This document shows, piece by piece, positions 58,549-64,000 of a stretch of DNA of 64,000 nt; positions within the stretch are counted from its first letter, which is position 1; each line of letters opens with the position of its first letter. The stretch is from NCBI GenBank assembly GCA_963773685.1, contig CAVZBY010000002.1, positions 1-64,000 of the forward strand, written 5' to 3'. The position numbers and the translations under genes are program-made. The DNA comes from JALHVH01 sp963773685 (lineage in GTDB: Bacteria; Acidobacteriota; Aminicenantia; Aminicenantales; Saccharicenantaceae). Below the pieces are notes generated by a model. That model saw only the letters and a list, made by a program, of their open reading frames with translations, searched no databases and was not told the DNA's origin.

Positions 58549-59280
58549 ATGAACAAGGACGTCTTCACTCTGACCGACCTGGCCCAGAAGGCCGGCGTGC
58601 CGCCGAATGAAGTGGAGGCCTGGACGAAGGCCCGGCTCGTCCGTCCGGCGGGGTACGCGGACGACAAGAGCCCCCTCTTCGGCCCGGAGGCCTTCGACCG
58701 GATCACCCATATCCGGAGGCTCGAGGACCTCGGCTACGGACGCGAGGAGGTCCAGAAGATCGTCCGAAAGGTCGGTCTTCCCGCCGGGGACGGGGAGAAG
58801 GGCCGGAAGAGGCCCAAGAAGGCGCCCTATCTGACGGTGGGGAGCCTGGCCGAGCGTTCGGAGGTCAGCCCCCGGACGATCAAGCACTGGGAGGACAAGG
58901 GCATCATCGAGCCGGACATGCGGACCGAGGGCGGCTTCCGGCTCTATTCCGAATCCTATGTCTTCCTTTGCCAGCTCATCCGCGACCTCCAGCTCTTCGG
59001 CTACACGCTCGAGGAGGTCAAGGTCGTATCGGACGAGGTCCGCGATTTCATGTCCTTTGAAGACGACCTCGCCACGTTCGCGAAGGCGGACGTCGAGAAC
59101 AGGCTCGTGGGCATGCTCGGACGCATCCAGGCCCTCCGCGACCGGATGAAGCTGCTCGGGGAGGGGGTCGATCGCTGGCAGGTCCTCCTCAAGAAGAAAC
59201 GGAAGGATATTCTCGCCCTCCAGGAGAGGAACCGGAAAAGGGCGGACACCTCCGCGAAGAAAGGAGAAGCCGATGCCTAG
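58549..59280 (+). CDS. Regulator with two tandem MerR-type DNA-binding domains
   Basis: The 243-residue protein has a first MerR-like HTH at about 5-70 (FTLTDLAQKAGVPPNEVEAW, IRRLEDLGYGREEVQKIV). A basic linker (GEKGRKRPKK) and a second full HTH at about 92-165 (LTVGSLAERSEVSPRTIKHWEDKGII, GGFRLYSESYVFLCQLIRDLQLFGYTLEEVK) follow, then a coiled-coil tail. MerR proteins normally have one domain and dimerise, so a tandem could bind DNA as an internal pseudo-dimer or bridge two sites. Its stop overlaps the B12-radical SAM start by 8 bp, so it likely controls its own operon. Confidence 0.85.
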   Translation: MNKDVFTLTDLAQKAGVPPNEVEAWTKARLVRPAGYADDKSPLFGPEAFDRITHIRRLEDLGYGREEVQKIVRKVGLPAGDGEKGRKRPKKAPYLTVGSLAERSEVSPRTIKHWEDKGIIEPDMRTEGGFRLYSESYVFLCQLIRDLQLFGYTLEEVKVVSDEVRDFMSFEDDLATFAKADVENRLVGMLGRIQALRDRMKLLGEGVDRWQVLLKKKRKDILALQERNRKRADTSAKKGEADA

Positions 59281-60706
59281 GATCATCCTCATAGAACCGC
59301 AGGCCCCGAACCTCCACATCTTTTCCCAGTTCCCCCTGCCGCGCCTCGGCGCGCTTATCCTTGGGACGATGATGAGGCAGAGGGGATGGGAGGTCGAGGT
59401 CTATGTCGAGGACCTCCGGCGGATCGACTACGAGGACATCGCCCGGGCCGACCTCGTCGGCATCTCGACCATCACCTCGACGGCGCCGCGGGCCTACGCC
59501 ATCGCCGACCGGGTCCGGGGGATGGGGATCCCCGTCCTCATGGGCGGCCCGCACGTGACCTTCCTGGCCGACGAAGCCCTGCAGCACGCCGATTATGTCA
59601 TCCGCGGAGAGGGGGAGAGGGCGCTCTCGGCTTTCGTCGACGCCTGGGAGACGGACCGGGACTTCTCCGCCGTCCCCAATCTTTCCCTGAAGGTGAAAGG
59701 CCGGCCGGACCACCACCCGATGCTCCCCATGGAGAAGGACCTCGACACGATCCCGTACCCGGATTTCACGCTCCTCAAGCACGATCCCAAGCACCGGAAA
59801 TACGCCCCGCCCATACCCGTCCAGACTTCCCGCGGCTGCCCCTTCGATTGCTCCTTCTGCTCCGTGACGGGCATGTTCGGGAAGAAGTACCGCTTCCGCT
59901 CGACGGAGAATATCATCGAGGAGCTGAAGCGTTACGATAAGCCGGGAAGCGCCGTGTTCTTCTACGACGATAATTTCGCGGCCAACCCCGAGCGGACCAA
60001 GGAGCTCCTGAGGGCCATGATCAGCGAGCGGTTCCGCTTTCCCTGGACGACCCAGGTCCGGGCCGACGTCACCAAGGACCTCGAGCTCGTCAGGCTCATG
60101 AAGAAGGCCGGCTGTCACACGGTCTATATCGGCTTCGAATCCGTCAATCCGGCGAGCCTCGATCACATGAAGAAGAAACAGACCGTGGCCGACCTGGCCC
60201 GCGCCTCGAAGGTCCTCCGCCGCAACGGGATCCACATCCACGGCATGTTCGTCCTCGGCTTCGACGATGACGATTGGGACTCCATCAAGAAGACCGTCCG
60301 CTTCGCCACGAAGGTCCGGCTGTCGACGACCCAATTCCTCATCCTGACGCCCCTGCCGGGCTCCGAGCTCTTCGAGAAGCTGAAGTCCGAGCATCGCCTC
60401 CGGTTCCGCGATTGGGCGCTCTACGACGCCCATCACGCCGTCTTCCAGCCGGCCAAGCTGTCCCTCTTCGACCTCCAGAAGGCCCAGATGTTCTGCCACC
60501 GGAAGTTCTATTCCATGAAGCGGTCGGTGGGGAAGGTCTTCGCCGGCGAGTGGCTGAGCGTCGCCGTCGCTCACTACGCCCGGAAGCTCAACCGGACGTG
60601 GAAAAAGAAGAACCGGACCTTCCTCCGGGTCATCGACCTGCTGAAACCCCGCTCGGGCGCGCGGATCTCCGTCGATTACCGCGAAGAGGTCAAGCTGGAC
60701 AGCTGA
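59273..60706 (+). CDS. B12-binding radical SAM enzyme
   Basis: A 477-residue enzyme. The N-terminal cobalamin-binding Rossmann domain (PLPRLGALILGTMMRQRG, GISTITSTAPRAYAIAD, VLMGGPHVTFLADEAL) is followed by a radical SAM barrel with SRGCPFDCSFCSVTG (the CxxxCxxC cluster motif) and YIGFESVNPASLDHMKKKQ. The C-terminal 120 residues (from ILTPLPGSELFEKL) include a basic tail (KKKNRTF). Relatives (BchE, hopanoid and lipid methylases/cyclases) modify lipids, cofactors or natural products; no DxHxxG motif for B12 base-off binding is visible, as in BchE. The substrate is not predictable. Start overlaps the MerR gene. Confidence 0.9.
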   Translation: MPRIILIEPQAPNLHIFSQFPLPRLGALILGTMMRQRGWEVEVYVEDLRRIDYEDIARADLVGISTITSTAPRAYAIADRVRGMGIPVLMGGPHVTFLADEALQHADYVIRGEGERALSAFVDAWETDRDFSAVPNLSLKVKGRPDHHPMLPMEKDLDTIPYPDFTLLKHDPKHRKYAPPIPVQTSRGCPFDCSFCSVTGMFGKKYRFRSTENIIEELKRYDKPGSAVFFYDDNFAANPERTKELLRAMISERFRFPWTTQVRADVTKDLELVRLMKKAGCHTVYIGFESVNPASLDHMKKKQTVADLARASKVLRRNGIHIHGMFVLGFDDDDWDSIKKTVRFATKVRLSTTQFLILTPLPGSELFEKLKSEHRLRFRDWALYDAHHAVFQPAKLSLFDLQKAQMFCHRKFYSMKRSVGKVFAGEWLSVAVAHYARKLNRTWKKKNRTFLRVIDLLKPRSGARISVDYREEVKLDS

Positions 60707-62697
60707 GCCGTTCCGGGCGCTTTGACGGCGGGCAGATACCTCTCGAACCAGCCCACGACGCGGTTGAGGACGTCGATCGCATGTTTCTCCTCCCGGATGC
60801 CGTGCCCCTCCCGCGGATAGACCACAAGCTCAGAGATGACGCTGTAGCGCCGGAGTCCGCGGTGGAACTGGGCGCACTGTTCGACGGGATCGGTCGCGTC
60901 GTTCTCCCCGCAGAGGAGCAGGGTGGGCGTTTTAACCCTCCGGACGAAGGTTACGGGCGAGCGCTCGGTGAAGAGCGGCAGATCTTCGTAAGGCGTTCCC
61001 ATGAACCAGGTATCATAAGCGTTGATGCCGGCTTCCTCGGTCCCGTATTCGAAGGCCAGATCGGTCATCGGGGCGCCCGAGACGGAGGCCTTGAATCGCG
61101 CCGTCTGGGTCACGGCCCAGGCCGCCATATAGCCGCCGTAGGACCAGCCGCCGATGCCGAGACGGTCCAGGTCGGCAATCCCCAGGCGGATGAGCCGGTC
61201 GACGCCGGCCATGACGTCCTTGAAATCGGCCCCGCCCCAATCCCGGCGGTTCATGACCATGAAATCATGCCCGTAGTTTGTCGAGCCGCGGATGTTGGGA
61301 TAAAGGACCGCGAAGCCGCGCCTGACGAGGAGCTGGCCCCAGGCATCGAATCGGTCCGTCCAGGCGCCGGTCGGGCCGCCGTGGACGAGGACGACCAGAG
61401 GCAGTTTGGCGCCGGGAGCGACGCCTTCCGGCTTGAGAAGGGCGGCCTCGATCTCCGTCTTGTCGAAGCTCGCGTAACGGATGATCTCGGGCTCGACGAG
61501 CTTGACCGTATCCCAGGCCTTGTTGAAGCCGGAGGCTTTTTCCGCCCGGCCCGGGGCCGGGGCAACCCAGAGCTCGGGCGCGAGGACCGACCCTTCGCCC
61601 ACGAACGCCAGCCCTTCCTTCCCCTTGACGAACGACCTGACCGCGAGGTCGGGCGTCCAGCCGGAACGCCGCGCCCGGCCGTCGAGGCCGAGCTCATAGA
61701 AGGCGGTCCCGAAACCGGTCGCGGCCAGAAGGAAGAGGTGTTCGCCATCCTCCCAGGCGAACGAACCAATGGGCCGGTCGATGGACGCCGCCGTCAGGTT
61801 TCGAGCCGGGCCGGAGTCGAGCGGCTGGACCCACAGGTCGTGGGCTTCGGGCCCGTCCGTCCGGGAGCCGAGATAGGCCAGGGTCTTTCCGTCCGGAGAG
61901 ACCCTGAGATTCCCGAAGGGGCCGGGGGGACCTGCGAGAAGCGTCATTTTCCCGTCGCTGGCGGCCAACCGGTAGATCTTGTTCGAGAAGAGCTCGCGCC
62001 GGGGGTCGTCGGTGGCCGAGATCACCAGGGCCGAGCCGTCGGGCATCCAAACGTATTCGGAAATACGCCAGGGACCCTGGGCGAGCGTCATAAGCATTTT
62101 GGAGGCGATATCCATCACCTGGAGGAGGGGGAGCTTTTCTTCCCTGCCGGCGACCCGGGCGTCGTCCTTGTCCTTCTCCCTTTTCTCTTCCTCGTCGGTC
62201 TTGGGCGCGGCCGTTTCGAGGGCGATCCGCTTCCCGTCCGGGGACCATTCGAAGGACCGGACCCGGGTCTTGGCCTCGGTCAAGGGATGGGCTTCGCCGC
62301 CGTCCAGGTCGATCCCGTAGACCTGGTCCGAGCCGCCGCGTGCCGAGATAAAGGCCAACGTCCTGCCGTCCGGAGAAAAGCGGGGCCGGCCATCGGGTTT
62401 GACCGAGCTCGTAAAACGCCGGAGCCCGCGGGAGGAAAAGTCGTAGATCCAGACGTTCCGGCGGGTCTCGGACCCCAAGGAGGGCTCGGACACGACCATG
62501 GCCAGCCGGCCTCCGTCGGGGGAGAGCTGGAGATCGGAGATGGACGCCCGGGTCCATATCAGCTCGGGCGTGAGGGAACCGCCGGGTTCTTCGGCGCCCG
62601 CGATCGGGGCGAGCAAGATGCAGGCGAGGACCGGAACGGCGAGGACGGATCGGCCGAGCCGGGAACCGGGCGCGGGCTTGCGCGGACGGATGATCAT
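60676..62697 (-). CDS. S9 family prolyl oligopeptidase-type peptidase (paralog 2)
   Basis: The 673-residue exported peptidase starts at ATG 62697, overlapping the NagZ stop; upstream in-frame residues belong to other frames. A signal peptide (LAVPVLACILLAPIAGA) precedes propeller repeats (LQLSPDGGRLAMVV, FSPDGRTLAFISARGG, WSPDGKRIALE, VSPDGKTLAYLGS). The hydrolase domain has GGWSYGGYMAAW (Ser), CGENDATDP (Asp) and EGHGIREEKH (His). It shares architecture with the S9 peptidase at 54.9-57.0 kb. Its 3' end overlaps the convergent radical SAM gene by 31 bp. Confidence 0.93.
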   Translation of the reverse strand: MIIRPRKPAPGSRLGRSVLAVPVLACILLAPIAGAEEPGGSLTPELIWTRASISDLQLSPDGGRLAMVVSEPSLGSETRRNVWIYDFSSRGLRRFTSSVKPDGRPRFSPDGRTLAFISARGGSDQVYGIDLDGGEAHPLTEAKTRVRSFEWSPDGKRIALETAAPKTDEEEKREKDKDDARVAGREEKLPLLQVMDIASKMLMTLAQGPWRISEYVWMPDGSALVISATDDPRRELFSNKIYRLAASDGKMTLLAGPPGPFGNLRVSPDGKTLAYLGSRTDGPEAHDLWVQPLDSGPARNLTAASIDRPIGSFAWEDGEHLFLLAATGFGTAFYELGLDGRARRSGWTPDLAVRSFVKGKEGLAFVGEGSVLAPELWVAPAPGRAEKASGFNKAWDTVKLVEPEIIRYASFDKTEIEAALLKPEGVAPGAKLPLVVLVHGGPTGAWTDRFDAWGQLLVRRGFAVLYPNIRGSTNYGHDFMVMNRRDWGGADFKDVMAGVDRLIRLGIADLDRLGIGGWSYGGYMAAWAVTQTARFKASVSGAPMTDLAFEYGTEEAGINAYDTWFMGTPYEDLPLFTERSPVTFVRRVKTPTLLLCGENDATDPVEQCAQFHRGLRRYSVISELVVYPREGHGIREEKHAIDVLNRVVGWFERYLPAVKAPGTAQLSSLTSSR

Positions 62698-63845
62698 GGG
62701 CGTCTCCTTGTGAGCCGGGCATAGGACCGCTCGATGCGCTCCGCTCCGGTCTTCCCGTCCCGGACGGCCTGCCGGATGATCCCGAAAGCCGAAGCGGCGA
62801 CGTTCGGATCGAAGATGGAGTTGTTGGCGAAGACGAGGAGGTCGACCCCGGCGGCAATGCCTTTGAGGACGGCGTCCTCGAAACCATAGTTTGCCGAGAT
62901 CGCCTTCATCTGCATGTCGTCGGAAATGACGGGCCCATCGTAGGCGAGGCCTTCTCGGAGGAGCCCCGTGACGATCTTTGCGGACAGGGTCGCCGGCAGA
63001 TCGGGGTCGAGGGCCGCGTTGAAGATATGGGCCGTCATCACGGAATCGCACAGCCCTTCCTCGATGAGCCTCGCGTAGGGTTCGAGCTCCTTCCGGGACC
63101 AGACGGCCGTCACGTCCGTGAACCCGAGATGCGAGTCGGCCTTGGAGCTTCCGTGCCCCGGGAAGTGCTTCAGGCAGGTGAGGACGCCGTGTTCCCGATG
63201 GGCCTTGACGACTTCCGCGGCGTGACGCGTCACGACGTCGGGATCCGCGGAGAAGCTGCGCTCGAGGCCTCCGATGACGGGATTGGCCGGGTTGACATCG
63301 AGGTCGACGACCGGGGCGAAGTTGAGATCGAATCCGGCTTCGGCCAGCGTTTCGGCCGTGGCCCGGGCCGCGTTCCGGGTCGCCTCGACGTCATCGCGCG
63401 CCCCCAGAGACCCGGCCGATGGGCTCGGAGGGAATCCACGCGTCTCCTTGAGCCTCGCGACGCGTCCCCCCTCCTGATCCACGGCGACGATCAGGGGGCC
63501 GGGGGCGACGGTCCGCAAGTCTCTGATGAGCGCCTTCACCTGGGCCGGGGACGCGATGTTGCGGACGGCGCTTTTCGAGGGGACGTCGTAATCGAAGAGG
63601 ACGACCCCTCCGATCCGGCCGGACCTGAGGTCGGCGACGATAGGATTGCCCCGCTCTAGCGTCAGGCCCCGGAACCCGACCATCAGCATTTGGCCGCACA
63701 TGGCGTCGAGGCCGACGGACGGGGAGACTCGGGCGGACGGGGCGCGGCCGGCTGGACGCGGCAAGGCCGCCCGCCCGCCGGCCGTGCCTCCGATCATGGC
63801 CAGAGAGGAGGCCAGGAACGCGCGCCGCGATAAATGGTTCTTCAT
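62694..63845 (-). CDS. NagZ-type glycoside hydrolase family 3 beta-N-acetylhexosaminidase
   Basis: The 383-residue protein has a twin-arginine signal (SRRAFLASSLAM), so it acts outside the cytoplasm. KHFPGHGSSKADSH (226-239) is the NagZ loop with catalytic His, and VISDDMQMKAI (Asp309/310) holds the nucleophile. It removes GlcNAc from muropeptides or chitin-type chains. E. coli NagZ is cytoplasmic, so the exported form suggests scavenging of wall fragments or external chitin. It is co-transcribed with the S9 peptidase (ATGA overlap). Confidence 0.9.
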   Translation of the reverse strand: MKNHLSRRAFLASSLAMIGGTAGGRAALPRPAGRAPSARVSPSVGLDAMCGQMLMVGFRGLTLERGNPIVADLRSGRIGGVVLFDYDVPSKSAVRNIASPAQVKALIRDLRTVAPGPLIVAVDQEGGRVARLKETRGFPPSPSAGSLGARDDVEATRNAARATAETLAEAGFDLNFAPVVDLDVNPANPVIGGLERSFSADPDVVTRHAAEVVKAHREHGVLTCLKHFPGHGSSKADSHLGFTDVTAVWSRKELEPYARLIEEGLCDSVMTAHIFNAALDPDLPATLSAKIVTGLLREGLAYDGPVISDDMQMKAISANYGFEDAVLKGIAAGVDLLVFANNSIFDPNVAASAFGIIRQAVRDGKTGAERIERSYARLTRRRP

Positions 63846-63881
63846 TCCGAATCGGGCCGCGAAGCCCGGGGCCCGGAAATC

Positions 63882-64000
63882 TCAGGCCTTGCCGAGCACC
63901 ATCGCCAGGAGGGCCATCCGGACATAGAGACCGTATTCCATCTGGCGGAAGTAGGCCGCCCGGGGATCGTCGTCGAAATCCATGCTGATCTCGGTGACAC
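63882..64000 (-). CDS. pyrB: Aspartate carbamoyltransferase, C-terminal fragment at window edge
   Basis: The last 38 residues are visible. DDPRAAYFRQ followed by VRMALLAMVLGKA matches the C-terminus of the catalytic subunit of aspartate carbamoyltransferase (pyrimidine synthesis). The 5' end lies outside. It is the gene upstream of NagZ on the same strand. Confidence 0.72.
   Translation of the reverse strand, partial: VTEISMDFDDDPRAAYFRQMEYGLYVRMALLAMVLGKA

Noticed and set aside
60274..62724. 816-codon open frame on the plus strand
   Set aside because: Antisense to the S9 peptidase; no motif and no ribosome site.

Overview
The window is about 64 kb of high-GC bacterial DNA with tightly packed genes. 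Most genes open with a strong AGGAGG-type ribosome site and many adjacent genes overlap as ATGA or TGATG. Lipoproteins, beta-barrel proteins, TonB, LysM/SLT and OmpA-like proteins indicate a diderm. The mix of S9 peptidases, a VWFA-related protein, toast-rack lipoprotein, C1 peptidases, PKD protein and ~150-bp palindromic intergenic repeats suggests the Acidobacteriota/Candidatus Aminicenantes area. That placement is inference from gene style, not a database result. No tRNA, rRNA, CRISPR array, phage or complete transposase was found.

Layout. 0-7 kb: cell-wall peptide turnover (NlpC/P60 peptidase, divergent dipeptide epimerase, MltD-like transglycosylase), then galE and a CCA-adding-type nucleotidyltransferase. 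7-12 kb: an accessory-looking block with a Rossmann protein, two paralogous HxxxD acyltransferases and a GNAT protein. 12-17.3 kb: a LolCDE/FtsX-type ABC export cassette with an outer-membrane lipoprotein-sorting-like protein and a barrel protein, several members frameshifted. 17.3-24 kb: two papain-fold peptidases, a LEA_2 protein, nitroreductase, a barrel protein and a Sua5/TsaC protein. 24-31.3 kb: larC-folE-metG on one strand and mtnP-pfkB kinase-tryptophanase on the other, separated by a 90-bp inverted-repeat element that seems to carry parts of both promoters. 31.5-36.6 kb: a barrel protein, a four-PKD protein and small envelope proteins.

36.7-38.3 kb holds the most striking feature. 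A stand-alone tryptophan synthase beta gene (trpB2) is driven by a perfect TTGACA-17-TATAAT promoter. Between promoter and gene lies a 32-codon reading frame with a Trp-Ser-Trp-Trp run just before its stop, which looks like a tryptophan leader peptide. Its ATG sits at the predicted transcription start, so it may be translated from a leaderless mRNA. 38-42 kb: MBL hydrolase, nucleoside deaminase, M28 peptidase. 42-49.3 kb: a TetR-controlled efflux operon resembling E. coli CecR-YbhGFSR, with YbhF split into two ATPases around a TolC gene.

49-57 kb: serine hydrolase, macro-domain protein, OmpA-like lipoprotein, VWA protein, TonB-domain protein, an ECF sigma/membrane-partner pair (both frameshifted) and an S9 peptidase. 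57-64 kb: an MFS transporter, a tandem-MerR regulator overlapping a B12-binding radical SAM enzyme, a second S9 peptidase, a NagZ-type glycosidase and the end of pyrB. At least eleven frameshifts lie in otherwise well-conserved genes, eight of them between 12.9 and 20.5 kb. Some sit in homopolymers, so sequencing error competes with real decay as the explanation.
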